A stretch of 64,000 nucleotides of DNA. Source: Haloactinospora alba (GTDB taxonomy: Bacteria; Actinomycetota; Actinomycetes; Streptosporangiales; Streptosporangiaceae). Shown here piece by piece: positions 32,613-42,397 of the stretch. The stretch's first letter is position 1; each line of letters begins with the position of its first letter. The translations under genes and the position numbers were made by a program. The notes below the pieces were generated by a model. That model was not told the DNA's origin, searched no databases, and worked only from the letters and a program-made list of their open reading frames with translations. The stretch covers positions 2,403,501 to 2,467,500 of the forward strand of contig NZ_VFQC01000001.1 of NCBI RefSeq assembly GCF_006717075.1, given 5' to 3'.

Positions 32613-34984
32613 GCGTGTTCCTCCTCGGTCTCGTCGGGTTCTTCCTCCACCACCCGGTTGCGCCGGTTGAGCAGCACCAGGGAGGAGACGGCCACCGCAG
32701 CGGTGGCCAGCACGATGACCTCCCCGAACGTGTCCAACGCCCGGAACTCCGCGAGGATCATGTTCACGAGGTTGTGGCCTCCGGCCTCCTTCGCCTGTTC
32801 GGCGAGCCCCCGGGACACGGGAGGGTCGGTACGCGCCGCGGTCATCAGCCACAGTAGGGCCGCGATGAGCGTTCCCACCGCAGCGCACAGCAGCACGGTG
32901 AGGCGTTTCATCCAGCCGTTGGGGCGGGTGCTGAACGTCGCGGGCAGCCGGCGCAGCACGAAGACCAGGATGATCGTGGTCAGCGTCTCCACGAGCAGCA
33001 GGGTCAGGGCGAGGTCGGGGGCGCCGTGCAGCACGAACAGTCCGGTGAGCGCGAACCCTGTCGCGCTGAGCAGGATGAGGGCGGGGAAACGCCGGTGCTC
33101 GCGTACCGTGGCCACGGCCGTGACGGCGATGACGACCGCGACGAGGCCCTCCAGCGGGCTGTCCCACAGCCGCAGGCCCTGGCCCGGCTCCGGAAGGTCC
33201 ACGTCACCGTTCACCAGGGCCACCACCAGCCGTACTCCGGGGAGCGCGAGCAGCGTCGCCAGGATTATGCCGAGGTAGACCGGCAGCGAACCGCTCTGCG
33301 CACGCCGGGTGACCCCCAGCGCGAACGTGTACACCGCGTGGGTGAACATGTGGTAGGAGACCTCGGCGTTCGCACTCACCGCCATCGCCCGCTGCGCGCG
33401 CGCCACGGCCCGACGTTTCCAGAACAGCACCGCCCCGCCGGCGATGATGAGGGCGGATATACCCAGCGCGGGCGTCGCCCCGTGCCACAGGGCCAGGTGG
33501 TAGCTCCCCTCGCGGAACCCGGAGGCGTACCCCTGCGCGAGGGGGTCGGCCAGCAGCGCGGGAGACACGCCGCACACGATCCCCGCCGCGGCCAGTAGCA
33601 ACGGTGGCAGGACGAACCCCCGGGACGGGGCCTCGGGGGCGCGGTCGCCGTCCCGGGCCTCCCCCGCGAACGCCCCCCAGAGGAACCGCGCACTGTAACC
33701 GAACGTCAGCACGGAAGCGCCCGCTATCCCGAGGAGAACCGCGACGGAGGCCCACCCGGGAAGTTGCGGGGTGTGCCCGGGGACGAACGCTTCCAGCGCC
33801 GCCTCCTTGCCGACGAACCCCAGCATCGGCGGCACCCCCGCCATCGACGCCGCGGCCGCGGCCGCTCCCGCCGCCAGGAGGGGCATCCTCCGCCCGAGCC
33901 CGGCGAGTTCCCCGATGGTGCGGGTTCCGGTCTGCTTGTCGATGACCCCCACCGTGAGGAAGAGCGCCCCCTTGAAGAAACCGTGCGCGAGAAGGGCGCC
34001 GACCGCGGCGATGGCTGCCAGCCGGGACCCCGTCCCGGCCAGCAGGGTGAGAAAACCGAGCTGGCTCACGGTCCCGTGGGCGAGGAGCAGTTTCAGGTCG
34101 CTCTGGCGCAGCGCTCTCCACCCGCCCAGAAGCATGGTGGCCAGCCCGATGGTGATGACCAGGACGCGCCACGGTTCCACGTCGGCGAACCCCGGGGCCA
34201 GGCGCGCCACCAGGTAGACCCCGCCCTTCACCATCGCCGCGGCGTGGAGGTAGGCACTCACCGGGGTCGGGGCGACCATCGCCCCCGGTAGCCAGAAGTG
34301 CAACGGCACCTGCGCGGACTTGGCGAACGCCCCGGCCAGGACGAGCACCACGGCCACCGGAAGCCAGGGATCGCCGGTGGGGGGAGCGCTCACCAGCTCG
34401 GAGATGCGGTACGTGCCGCCGATTTCGCCCAGCAGCACGAAGCCGACGAGCATGAGCAGGCCCGACCCGGACGTGACTATCAGCGCCTGGACGGCGGCGC
34501 GGCGCGCTCCCACGTTCCGGTCCTCGTTCCCGATCAGCAGGAAGGAGGTGACCGAGGTCAGTTCCCAGAAAACGAACAGGACGAAGAGGTTGTCCGTGGT
34601 GACGACGCCCAGCATCGCCCCCGCGAACAGCAGCAGTACGGCGCACAGTCGGCCGAGCGCCACCGCACCGGAACGGAAGTAGCTGGCGCTGTAGCAGAAG
34701 ATGACAGCGCCGACTCCGCTCACCAGGAGCGTCATGGTCAGTGCGAGAGCGTCGATCCGGAAGGCGATCTCGATGCCCAGGGCGGGCACCCAGGCGAAGG
34801 AGGCCTCCACCGGGCTGCCCGCGAGGATGCCGGGGGCGTGGGAAAGCACCCACACCGCGGCGGCGGCCGGCGGCAGGCTCGCCGCGTAGAAGGCGCGGGA
34901 TCCATGGGCACGCACCAGGCTCGGCAGAAGAACGGCGACAGCGAGGTGCAGGAGGAGGATCAGGAGCAGCGGCATGGGACCCAT
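32609..34984 (-). CDS. mnhA: Na+/H+ antiporter subunit A
   Basis: 791 residues, the usual length for MnhA/MrpA, with about 20 membrane helices. The N-terminal two thirds resemble NuoL (LFVLFVFWELTSVTSFLLIGNEDR; KSAQVPLHFWLPGAMVAPTPVSAYLHAAAMVKGG); the C-terminal third carries the MrpA-specific NuoJ-like part (LILLSATGFALTGLFVLHGAPDLALTLLLVE). It is first in the mnhABCDEFG operon. The pathway removes Na+ and helps growth at high pH or salt. The ATG at 34984 and another at 34975 are both possible; neither has a clear ribosome site. Confidence 0.95.
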   Translation of the reverse strand: MGPMPLLLILLLHLAVAVLLPSLVRAHGSRAFYAASLPPAAAAVWVLSHAPGILAGSPVEASFAWVPALGIEIAFRIDALALTMTLLVSGVGAVIFCYSASYFRSGAVALGRLCAVLLLFAGAMLGVVTTDNLFVLFVFWELTSVTSFLLIGNEDRNVGARRAAVQALIVTSGSGLLMLVGFVLLGEIGGTYRISELVSAPPTGDPWLPVAVVLVLAGAFAKSAQVPLHFWLPGAMVAPTPVSAYLHAAAMVKGGVYLVARLAPGFADVEPWRVLVITIGLATMLLGGWRALRQSDLKLLLAHGTVSQLGFLTLLAGTGSRLAAIAAVGALLAHGFFKGALFLTVGVIDKQTGTRTIGELAGLGRRMPLLAAGAAAAAASMAGVPPMLGFVGKEAALEAFVPGHTPQLPGWASVAVLLGIAGASVLTFGYSARFLWGAFAGEARDGDRAPEAPSRGFVLPPLLLAAAGIVCGVSPALLADPLAQGYASGFREGSYHLALWHGATPALGISALIIAGGAVLFWKRRAVARAQRAMAVSANAEVSYHMFTHAVYTFALGVTRRAQSGSLPVYLGIILATLLALPGVRLVVALVNGDVDLPEPGQGLRLWDSPLEGLVAVVIAVTAVATVREHRRFPALILLSATGFALTGLFVLHGAPDLALTLLLVETLTTIILVFVLRRLPATFSTRPNGWMKRLTVLLCAAVGTLIAALLWLMTAARTDPPVSRGLAEQAKEAGGHNLVNMILAEFRALDTFGEVIVLATAAVAVSSLVLLNRRNRVVEEEPDETEEEHA

Positions 34985-35051
34985 GGATGTCTGTCAGCGG
35001 CCAGTACGTGCGCTTGGTTCCCTAAGGTTAGCCCGTGTCCCACTCGTTACC

Positions 35052-35079
35052 TTGACTACGACGCGATCGGGTGTATCAT
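35052..35079 (+). promoter_or_regulatory. Promoter for the parC-like gene
   Basis: TTGACT (35052-35057) and TATCAT (35074-35079) with 16-base spacing match the housekeeping sigma consensus well. Transcription would start near 35086, leaving a leader of about 265 bases. Confidence 0.5.
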
Positions 35080-35314
35080 CTGTCCCGTTTTTCCCGCGCC
35101 ACACAGTGGACACTTTCCGTAACAGCCACTGTCACCAGGAAATACGCTTCCCTCTCCGCCGGCCGAGTTCCGCGTGTTCCCGCTGGCGGCGTGCCCTATC
35201 TCACGGTGCGCTGGCACACGTGGCGCCCGGCGCCGCCGGCGCGGCAACCACCCGGAACTCCCGTCCCTCCCGCCCCACTGTCCAGCCCTCCCATCTTCCG
35301 ACGGCGGGGCCTGA

Positions 35315-35332
35315 TTCGCACTGACGTGCGAA
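35315..35332. promoter_or_regulatory. Inverted repeat TTCGCAC-N4-GTGCGAA
   Basis: A perfect 7-bp palindromic pair with 4-base spacing lies 19 bases before the ATG of the parC-like gene, overlapping the likely leader. It has the arm-N4-arm geometry of actinobacterial LexA boxes, but the arm sequence differs from CGAAC/GTTCG. It is a candidate operator or RNA hairpin. Confidence 0.35.
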
Positions 35333-35351
35333 CCGGGCCAGAATTGCCACC

Positions 35352-37820
35352 ATGGCCAGTACTACGTCCGAACCAACCGAAGAACTCGCTGACAAGATCG
35401 TCGATATCGACGTCTCCGAGGAGATGCGTAGCAGTTTCCTGGAGTACGCCTACTCGGTGATCTACCAGCGGGCACTCCCCGACGCCCGCGACGGGATGAA
35501 ACCCGTCCAGAGGCGCATCCTCTACCAGATGAACCAGATGGGGCTGCGCCCCGACCGGGCCCACGTCAAGTCCGCCCGTGTCGTCGGCGAGGTGATGGGT
35601 AAGCTCCACCCGCACGGCGACAGCCCGATCTACGACGCTCTGGTGCGCATGAGCCAGGGCTTCGCCATGCGGGTCCCGCTCGTGGACGGGCACGGGAACT
35701 TCGGGTCCCTGGGCGGCGACGACGCCCCGGCCGCGATGCGGTACACCGAGGCCCGGCTCGACCGCGCCTCGCAGCTGCTCGTGGACTCCATCGACGAGAA
35801 CGTCGTCGACTTCCAGGCCAACTACGACGGCCAGGAGACCGAACCCGAGGTTCTTCCCGCCGCGTTCCCCAACCTGCTGGTGAACGGCGCCTCCGGGATC
35901 GCGGTGGGCATGGCGACGAACATGGCTCCGCACAACCTCGGGGAGGTCATCGCCGCGGCCCGGCACCTCGTCACCAACCCCGAGGCCGGGCTGGACGAGC
36001 TCATGGAGTTCGTTCCCGGCCCTGACCTGCCGACCGGTGGAACCATCGTCGGCCTCGACGGTGTCCGGGAGGCCTACCGCAGCGGGCGCGGCTCCTTCCG
36101 CACCCGCGCCACCGTCTCCATCGAGAAGGTCTCACCGCGCCGCACGGGGCTGATCGTCACCGAACTGCCGCACAGTGTCGGCCCGGAGAAGGTCATCAGC
36201 CGCATCAAGGACCTGGTGCAGTCCAAGAAGCTGCAGGGTATCGCGGACCTGAAGGACCTCACCGACCGCTCGCAGGGGCTGCGGCTGGTCATCGAGCTGA
36301 AGAACGGTTTCAACCCGGAGGCGGTGCTGGAGGAGCTCTACCGGCTCACGCCGATGGAGGAGTCCTTCGGCATCAACAACGTGGCCCTCGTCGACGGCCA
36401 GCCGCAGACGATGGGGCTGCGTGAACTGCTCCAGGTGTACGTGGACCACCGTCTGGACGTCGTGCGGCGGCGTTGCGAGTTCCGCCGCGGGAAGCGCGAG
36501 GAACGCCTGCACCTGGTGGCCGGACTCATCACCGCGCTGACCAGCATAGACGAGGTCATCGCGCTGATCCGCGACTCGGAGGACTCCGCCCAGGCACGGC
36601 GGCGGCTGATGGTCACGTTCGACCTGTCCGACACCCAGGCCCGCTACATCCTGGAGACCCCGCTGCGCCGGCTCACCAAGTACGACCGGCAGGAGCTGGA
36701 GAACGAGCGCGACCGCCTGAACTCCGAGATCGCGGAACTCACCGCCATCCTGGAGTCCGAAACCAGGCTGCGTTCCCTCGTCGCCGAGGAGATGGGCGAG
36801 ATCGCCAGGGAGTACACCACTCCCCGGCGCACCCTCCTGATGGAGAGCTCGGGCGTCACCCGCAGCGCCGCCGTACCGCTGGAGCTGGGGGACGAACCGT
36901 GCCACGCGCTGCTGAGCACCAGCGGGATGGTGGGACGCAGCAGAACGGAGACCGCACCCCACATGTTCGAGGGTCTGCGTACGCGGCACGACGCGACGGC
37001 CGCCTCGGTCCCCACGAGCTCCCGTTCCGACGTCGGGCTGGTGACCAGCCTCGGCCGGGTGATCCGGGTGCCGGTGCTGGAACTACCGGAACTGCCGGAC
37101 CAGGGGACGGAGGCTCCCCCCTTGGCGTCCGGTGTCCCCGTCAGCGACTTCGCCGAACTCACCGAGGGGGAGGAGGTCGTGTCGCTCGTGTCGCTCGGTA
37201 GCGACCCGCCCGACCTCGCCGTCGGAACCCGCTCGGGTGTGGTGAAACGGATCGCGGCGGACTATCCGCAGAACAAGGACGACTTCGAGATCATCAACCT
37301 CAGGGAGGCGGACCGGGTGATCGGCGCCGTCCAGCTCAGCAGCGGTTCGGAGGAGCTCGTGTTCGTCACGTCCGACGCCCGGCTGCTGCGTTTCTCCGCG
37401 GAGTCGGTCCGCGCGCAGGGTCGCGCGGCGTCCGGAGTCACCGGCATAAAGCTGGCCGAGGACGCGCATGCCGTGTGGTTCGGCGGCGTCGCCCAGCCGG
37501 AGGACTCGGTCCTGGTGACGGTCGCCGGGGATTCCACGGCCCTGCCCGACACCCAGACAGGGGCGGCGAAGGTCACCCCGTTCGACGCCTACCCCGCCAA
37601 GGGCCGCGCCACGGGCGGGGTGCGCTGCCACCGCTTCCTCAAGGGAGAGGACATGCTCCTGCTCGGATGGGCCGGCCGTGCCCCGGCACGCGCCAGCCGC
37701 GCTGACGGCGGTCCTATCCGGCTGCCCGACACCGACAGCCGCCGGGACGGCTCCGGAGAGGCGCTGCCGCGCGCTGTCGCCGCCGTCGGCAGCGGGCAGC
37801 ACGCTCCGGCCGAAGCATAG
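35352..37820 (+). CDS. parC: DNA topoisomerase IV / second gyrase subunit A
   Basis: 822 residues of the type IIA topoisomerase A subunit. The winged-helix breakage domain has [18 protein letters not shown] (the quinolone-pocket region) and active-site Tyr131 in [11 protein letters not shown] coiled coil and beta-propeller-type C-terminus follow; the latter lacks an obvious GyrA box. Together with the parE-like subunit it cuts and passes DNA, mainly decatenating chromosomes. It resembles the second (ParC-like) pair known in Streptomyces rather than the main gyrase near the origin. The ATG at 35352 fits the family start. The partner lies 2.5 kb downstream on the opposite strand. Confidence 0.9.
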   Translation: MASTTSEPTEELADKIVDIDVSEEMRSSFLEYAYSVIYQRALPDARDGMKPVQRRILYQMNQMGLRPDRAHVKSARVVGEVMGKLHPHGDSPIYDALVRMSQGFAMRVPLVDGHGNFGSLGGDDAPAAMRYTEARLDRASQLLVDSIDENVVDFQANYDGQETEPEVLPAAFPNLLVNGASGIAVGMATNMAPHNLGEVIAAARHLVTNPEAGLDELMEFVPGPDLPTGGTIVGLDGVREAYRSGRGSFRTRATVSIEKVSPRRTGLIVTELPHSVGPEKVISRIKDLVQSKKLQGIADLKDLTDRSQGLRLVIELKNGFNPEAVLEELYRLTPMEESFGINNVALVDGQPQTMGLRELLQVYVDHRLDVVRRRCEFRRGKREERLHLVAGLITALTSIDEVIALIRDSEDSAQARRRLMVTFDLSDTQARYILETPLRRLTKYDRQELENERDRLNSEIAELTAILESETRLRSLVAEEMGEIAREYTTPRRTLLMESSGVTRSAAVPLELGDEPCHALLSTSGMVGRSRTETAPHMFEGLRTRHDATAASVPTSSRSDVGLVTSLGRVIRVPVLELPELPDQGTEAPPLASGVPVSDFAELTEGEEVVSLVSLGSDPPDLAVGTRSGVVKRIAADYPQNKDDFEIINLREADRVIGAVQLSSGSEELVFVTSDARLLRFSAESVRAQGRAASGVTGIKLAEDAHAVWFGGVAQPEDSVLVTVAGDSTALPDTQTGAAKVTPFDAYPAKGRATGGVRCHRFLKGEDMLLLGWAGRAPARASRADGGPIRLPDTDSRRDGSGEALPRAVAAVGSGQHAPAEA

Positions 37821-37965
37821 GCTCCGGAGCACACGGTGGCGGCCCCTCGCCGGGCGCGCTCCCGACGGCGGTCGCGCTTTCCCGGGGCACTCCGCATCCG
37901 GGAATGCCACCCACAGCACCGCTGTTGTACCCCGCGGACGCAGGCACCGAAGGGAGGGTGTGTCC

Positions 37966-38304
37966 TTGACCGACGCGGCACCGGAAACAACGTTCAACGC
38001 GTTCACCCTCGCCCGCCACTGCTTCGAACTCGGCGATCCGATCGAGGCGGCCAACATCCTCGCTCCCGTGGCGGAACGGGAACCGTGGAGCCGTTCGATC
38101 CTGGAACTGCTGGGGCGCGCCTATTTCCACTCGGCCCAGCTGACCAGGGCGGAGCAGACATTCCGCCGGATCGTCGAACTCGACCCGTGCGACAGTTGGG
38201 CCCACATCGCACTCGCCCGGTCATTGGAACGGCAGAGCCGCGACTCCGAGGCCGCCCCGCACCGGAGGATGCACGCAGCCATGTCCGGAGGCTCCCTCGA
38301 TTAG
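37966..38304 (+). CDS. Small TPR protein
   Basis: 112 residues made of about three TPR-like helix pairs: FTLARHCFELGDPIEAANILAPVAEREP, ILELLGRAYFHSAQLTRAEQTFRRIVELDP, and AHIALARSLERQSRDSEAA. It probably acts as a protein-binding adaptor. The TTG at 37966 is chosen because GGGAGG sits 8 bases upstream; a GTG at 37960 is too close to that site. It lies between parC and the desulfhydrase gene. Confidence 0.8.
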   Translation: MTDAAPETTFNAFTLARHCFELGDPIEAANILAPVAEREPWSRSILELLGRAYFHSAQLTRAEQTFRRIVELDPCDSWAHIALARSLERQSRDSEAAPHRRMHAAMSGGSLD

Positions 38305-38332
38305 GCGCGGCCGGTACGACTAACCTACCGGC

Positions 38333-39463
38333 ATGACCGTACCGTCCGAGAACTCCGGCCACGCCTGGGTGGACCGCACCTGTGCGCGTACCCGCTCCTG
38401 GGTGGACGAGGCCGTCCGACTCGTGACCGCTGACGCGAACCGGTCAGCGGACACGCACCTGCACACGTTCCCGTTGCCGGCGCAGTGGGGCATCGACCTG
38501 TACCTCAAGGACGAGTCGGTGCACCCCACGGGCAGTCTCAAGCACCGTCTCGCGCGTTCCCTGTTCCTCTACGGACTGGCCAACGGGTGGATCACCGAGG
38601 GGACGACCGTCGTCGAGGCGAGTTCCGGTTCCACCGCCGTCTCCGAGGCGTACTTCGCCCGACTCATCGGACTGGACTTCATCACCGTCGTCCCGCGTTC
38701 GACCAGTCCGGAGAAGATCGCGCTGATCGAGCGTTACGGCGGCCGGTGCCACTTCGTCGACGTTCCCGCGGAGATGTACAGCGAGGCGGCCCGGCTCGCC
38801 GCCGACACCAACGGCCACTACATGGACCAGTTCACCTACGCGGAGCGGGCGACCGACTGGCGCGGCAACAACAACATCGCCGAGTCCATCTTCGAGCAGC
38901 TCAGCCTGGAACGCTATCCGGTGCCGGAGTGGGTCGTGGTGGGCGCGGGTACCGGCGGGACCTCCGCCACCATCGGCCGCTACCTGCGCTACCGGCGCCA
39001 CCACACCAGGCTCGCCGTGGTCGATCCGGAGAACTCCGCGTTCTTTCCGGGATGGGTGAGCGACGTTCCCGACTACGCGACCGGGATGCCCTCCCGGATC
39101 GAGGGAATCGGCCGGCCGCGGATAGAGCCGAGCTTCCTGCCCAACGTCATAGACCTGATGGTCCCCGTTCCCGACGCCGCCAGCATCGCCGCCATGCGCC
39201 ACCTCAACGACGTCACCGGACTCCTGGCGGGCGGTTCCACCGGCACCAACCTGTGGGGCGTGTGGCAGCTCATCGCGCGGATGCTGCGCGAGGGACGCAG
39301 CGGAAGCGTGGTCACCCTGATCTGTGACGGTGGGGAACGCTACCGGCACAACTACTACGACGACGGCTGGGTGGCGGAGCAGGGCATGGACCTGGGGCCC
39401 TACACCGCGACGCTCGAACGCTTCATGGACACGGGCCAGTGGGTTCCGCCTCAGGGGAAGTGA
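38333..39463 (+). CDS. PLP-dependent L-cysteine desulfhydrase (Cds1-like)
   Basis: 376 residues of the cysteine synthase fold (type II PLP). The cofactor Lys is Lys70 in [10 protein letters not shown]; the Asn- and Ser-binding loop reads [16 protein letters not shown]; the phosphate-binding glycines are [19 protein letters not shown]. The sequence fits the actinobacterial Cds1 group, which breaks cysteine to H2S, ammonia and pyruvate, rather than CysK/CysM. No sulfur assimilation genes flank it. Its end overlaps the convergent RDD gene by 13 bases. Confidence 0.88.
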   Translation: MTVPSENSGHAWVDRTCARTRSWVDEAVRLVTADANRSADTHLHTFPLPAQWGIDLYLKDESVHPTGSLKHRLARSLFLYGLANGWITEGTTVVEASSGSTAVSEAYFARLIGLDFITVVPRSTSPEKIALIERYGGRCHFVDVPAEMYSEAARLAADTNGHYMDQFTYAERATDWRGNNNIAESIFEQLSLERYPVPEWVVVGAGTGGTSATIGRYLRYRRHHTRLAVVDPENSAFFPGWVSDVPDYATGMPSRIEGIGRPRIEPSFLPNVIDLMVPVPDAASIAAMRHLNDVTGLLAGGSTGTNLWGVWQLIARMLREGRSGSVVTLICDGGERYRHNYYDDGWVAEQGMDLGPYTATLERFMDTGQWVPPQGK

Positions 39464-40011
39464 CGGTAACGGTGGTCTGACGCGCCGCCCGCAGGGGGCG
39501 GCGCCACCCGGACCACCAGGGTGCGGGCCGCCAGGTCCCCGACCCGCTGCCGCCGCTCGGTCGCCAGCATCACCAGGAGACCGGCCAGCCCGCCCGCGAA
39601 CCCGTCGACGGCCAGCAACAGCCAGCGAAGGAACATCTGGCCGACCGTCGCCTCGCTACCGTCGTCCGTGATCACACGGACGCCGAACAGCCTCATCCCC
39701 GGCGTCTGGCCGCGGAAGAGGGCTGGGAGAACCGCCCAGTACCCCACGTACACCACGACGAAGACCGTCACGGCCAACGAACCGAGCGCCAGAGCGAGCC
39801 CGGGCTCGGGGATGGTGCCGTCCGGTTCGACCGGAACCAGTATGAGCAGGGCGAGGGAGCACCACGGCAGGACCGAGGACAGCGCGGCGTCGGTGAGGAA
39901 CTGCGCGATCCGGCGGAGGACCACCCGCGTGTCGTCCGGGCGCTCCGGCCGCCCGCGCGCAGCGGTTCGGGAAAGCAGCTCCCCGTTCGGGGGGCGCTGA
40001 TCGGTCATCAC
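39451..40011 (-). CDS. RDD-family membrane protein
   Basis: 186 residues with about four membrane helices. [18 protein letters not shown] matches the N-terminal RDD helix (Arg plus Asp), and [21 protein letters not shown] followed by [21 protein letters not shown] is the typical second half. The function of RDD proteins is unsettled; some act in Na+ export. It overlaps the convergent desulfhydrase gene by 13 bases. A hairpin separates it from parE upstream. Confidence 0.88.
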   Translation of the reverse strand: MMTDQRPPNGELLSRTAARGRPERPDDTRVVLRRIAQFLTDAALSSVLPWCSLALLILVPVEPDGTIPEPGLALALGSLAVTVFVVVYVGYWAVLPALFRGQTPGMRLFGVRVITDDGSEATVGQMFLRWLLLAVDGFAGGLAGLLVMLATERRQRVGDLAARTLVVRVAPPPAGGASDHRYRHFP

Positions 40012-40247
40012 GCACCACCGGTCACGTACCGACCCTCCGCCGGAGAGTCACTCACCGCGAAAATCCAAACACTTTCGGTGATTAAACCATGGGGGCACTC
40101 ACTTTCCGCGTTACCGCGCCGACGGTCGCCGACTCCTGACCGGTGCTCCCCGTGTCCGCCGTGAACAGCTCCCCCGGCACCGCGCGGCGGGCTCCGGCGA
40201 GGAGGGGAGGGAGCCGCCCCGAGGCCCCGGCGAGCGCAACGCCGGCG

Positions 40248-40290
40248 CGGCCGGGAGGAGTCCCGCACGAAGCAACGGAGCTCCCGGCCG
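40248..40290 (-). terminator. Hairpin after the parE-like gene
   Basis: Perfect 10-bp arms CGGCCGGGAG (40248-40257) and CTCCCGGCCG (40281-40290) with a 23-base loop begin 1 base after the parE-like stop, read on the minus strand. No T-tract is seen. Confidence 0.5.
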
Positions 40291-40291
40291 G

Positions 40292-42397
40292 TTACGTGTC
40301 GATCCGGTTGACGTCGAGTTCCTGGGCCCCCTGCGCGATGAACTCCCGGCGGGGTGCCACCTCGTTGCCCATCAGCAGCCCGAACATGCTGGCCGCCTCC
40401 TCGGCGTGCTCCACCTTGATCCGGCGCAGGGTCCGGTGCCGCGGGTCCATCGTCGTCTCGGCGAGCTGGTCAGCGTCCATCTCGCCCAGTCCCTTGTACC
40501 GCTGGACCGGCTCCTTCCAGCTCAGTCCCTTCTTCTCCAGCTCCAGCAGGTTCCGCTGCAGTTCCGCGTCGGTGTAGGTGTAGATGTAACGGTCCTGGGG
40601 CTTGGCCCCCCGCTTCTTCTTGCCGACGTTGGTGAGCTCGATCCGGTGCAGCGGCGGAACCGCGGCGTACACCCGGCCGGCTTCCAGCATCGGCCGCATG
40701 TACCGGTAGATCAGGGTCAGCAGCAGGCACCGGATGTGCGCACCGTCGACATCGGCGTCCGCCATCAGGATGACCCGCCCGTACCGGGCGGAGTCCAGGT
40801 CGAACGACTTCCCGGAGCCGGCACCGATCACCTGCAGGATCGCCGCGCACTCCGCGTTCTTCAGCATGTCGGCGACGGAGGACTTCTGCACGTTGAGGAT
40901 CTTGCCGCGGATCGGCAGCAGCGCCTGGAACTCCGAGTCGCGCGCGAGTTTGGCGGTGCCGAGCGCGGAGTCCCCCTCGACGATGAACAGCTCGCTGCGC
41001 TCAAACCCCTCGTTCCGGCAGTCCACCAGTTTGGACGGCAGCGCGGAGCTTTCCAGTGCGTTCTTCCGACGCTGGGTCTCCCGCTGCTGGCGGGCGGCCA
41101 ACCGCGCCTTGGCGGCGTCCCGCACCTTCTCCAGGACGGTCCGGGCCTGCTGCTTCTCCCGGCGCTTGGTCGAGGTGAGGAACTCACGCAGCTCTTTGCT
41201 GACGACCTGGGAGACGATCCGGGAGACGGGGGACGTTCCCAGGATCTCCTTGGTCTGGCCCTCGAACTGCGGTTCGGCCAGGCGGACCGTGACGACGGCC
41301 GTGATCCCCTCGAGGACGTCCTCCTTGGTGACCGCATCGTCGTTGGCCTTCAGCAGCTTCGCGTTGCGTAGCTGTTCGTTGACCGTGCGCACGAGGGCCC
41401 GTTCGAAGCCGGTGATGTGCGTACCCCCCTTGGGGGTGGCGATCACGTTGACGAAGGAGCGCACTGTGGAGTCGTAGCCGTTCCCCCAGCGCAGGGCGAT
41501 GTCCACGTCGAGCTGGCGTTCGACGTCGGTGGGCGTCATGTGCCCGTCCTCGTCGAGCACGGGCACGGTCTCGGTGAAGTTCCCCGCCCCCTGGATCCGC
41601 AGTACGTCGCTGACCGGCTCGTCCGAGGCGAGGTAGCCGCAGAACTCGCTGATGCCACCGTCGAAGCGGAACTCCTCCTCGTAGACCTCCTCGCTGTCCG
41701 AGCGTTCGTCCCGCACGGCGATGGTCAGGCCGGGAACCAGGAAGGCGGTCTGCCGGGCCCGGTCCAGCAGGGACTCCCGCGTGATGTCCGCTTCCTTCAG
41801 GAAGATCTCCCGGTCGGCCCAGAACCGGATCCGCGTTCCCGTCGCGTCGCCGCCGACCCGTCCGAGCCGCTCCACACCGGCCTGGGCGGTGAACTCCGCG
41901 TCCGGGCCCTCGGCGAGGAAACGGCCCGCGATCCCGCGCCGGAAGCTGATGGCGTGTGTGTAGCCCTGCCGGTCGACCTCCACGTCGAACCGGGAGGACA
42001 GGGCGTTGACGACGGAAGCGCCGACACCATGCAAGCCCCCGGAGGCGTTGTAGGACCCGGAACCGAACTTCCCGCCGGCGTGCAGCTTGGTCATGACCAG
42101 TTCGATACCGGACAGGCCCGACTTCGGTTCGATGTCGACCGGGATACCCCGACCGTTGTCCTGCACCTCGACCGACCCGTCGCTGTGGAGGACCACGTCG
42201 ATCCGGGTGCAGTGCCCTCCCAGAGCCTCGTCCACCGCGTTGTCGATGATCTCCCACATGCAGTGGGTGAGCCCGCGACTGTCCGTCGACCCGACATACA
42301 TACCGGGCCGTTTACGAACCGCCTCGAGTCCTTCCAGTACCGAAAGGTTGCGTGCGGAGTAGTCCTCCGGATCGTGAACGGCAGTGAGGGCGGTCAC
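40292..42397 (-). CDS. parE: DNA topoisomerase IV / second gyrase subunit B
   Basis: 701 residues. The GHKL ATPase domain has EIIDNAVDEALGGH (catalytic Glu), DNGRGIPVDI and GLHGVGASVVNALS. The transducer and TOPRIM domains follow, the latter with FIVEGDSALGTAKLARD and LMADADVDGAHIR, whose acidic residues bind Mg2+. The EGDSALG form, instead of EGDSAGG, is what I recall for the ParE-like second pair of actinomycetes. The GTG start at 42397 follows AGGAGATG at 8 bases. It works with the parC-like subunit 2.5 kb away. Confidence 0.93.
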   Translation of the reverse strand: MTALTAVHDPEDYSARNLSVLEGLEAVRKRPGMYVGSTDSRGLTHCMWEIIDNAVDEALGGHCTRIDVVLHSDGSVEVQDNGRGIPVDIEPKSGLSGIELVMTKLHAGGKFGSGSYNASGGLHGVGASVVNALSSRFDVEVDRQGYTHAISFRRGIAGRFLAEGPDAEFTAQAGVERLGRVGGDATGTRIRFWADREIFLKEADITRESLLDRARQTAFLVPGLTIAVRDERSDSEEVYEEEFRFDGGISEFCGYLASDEPVSDVLRIQGAGNFTETVPVLDEDGHMTPTDVERQLDVDIALRWGNGYDSTVRSFVNVIATPKGGTHITGFERALVRTVNEQLRNAKLLKANDDAVTKEDVLEGITAVVTVRLAEPQFEGQTKEILGTSPVSRIVSQVVSKELREFLTSTKRREKQQARTVLEKVRDAAKARLAARQQRETQRRKNALESSALPSKLVDCRNEGFERSELFIVEGDSALGTAKLARDSEFQALLPIRGKILNVQKSSVADMLKNAECAAILQVIGAGSGKSFDLDSARYGRVILMADADVDGAHIRCLLLTLIYRYMRPMLEAGRVYAAVPPLHRIELTNVGKKKRGAKPQDRYIYTYTDAELQRNLLELEKKGLSWKEPVQRYKGLGEMDADQLAETTMDPRHRTLRRIKVEHAEEAASMFGLLMGNEVAPRREFIAQGAQELDVNRIDT

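Larger units (their letters stand above)
34985..35351. other. Divergent intergenic region between mnhA and the parC-like gene
   Basis: No gene is seen. It holds a good plus-strand promoter (35052-35079) about 270 bases before the parC-like ATG and an inverted repeat (35315-35332) just before it. The leader of the parC transcript would therefore be long. Promoter elements for mnhA are not clear. Confidence 0.6.

Noticed and set aside
35315-35332. LexA (SOS) box upstream of the parC-like gene
   Set aside because: Spacing fits but arms are TTCGCAC/GTGCGAA, not CGAAC/GTTCG; kept only as an unassigned inverted repeat.
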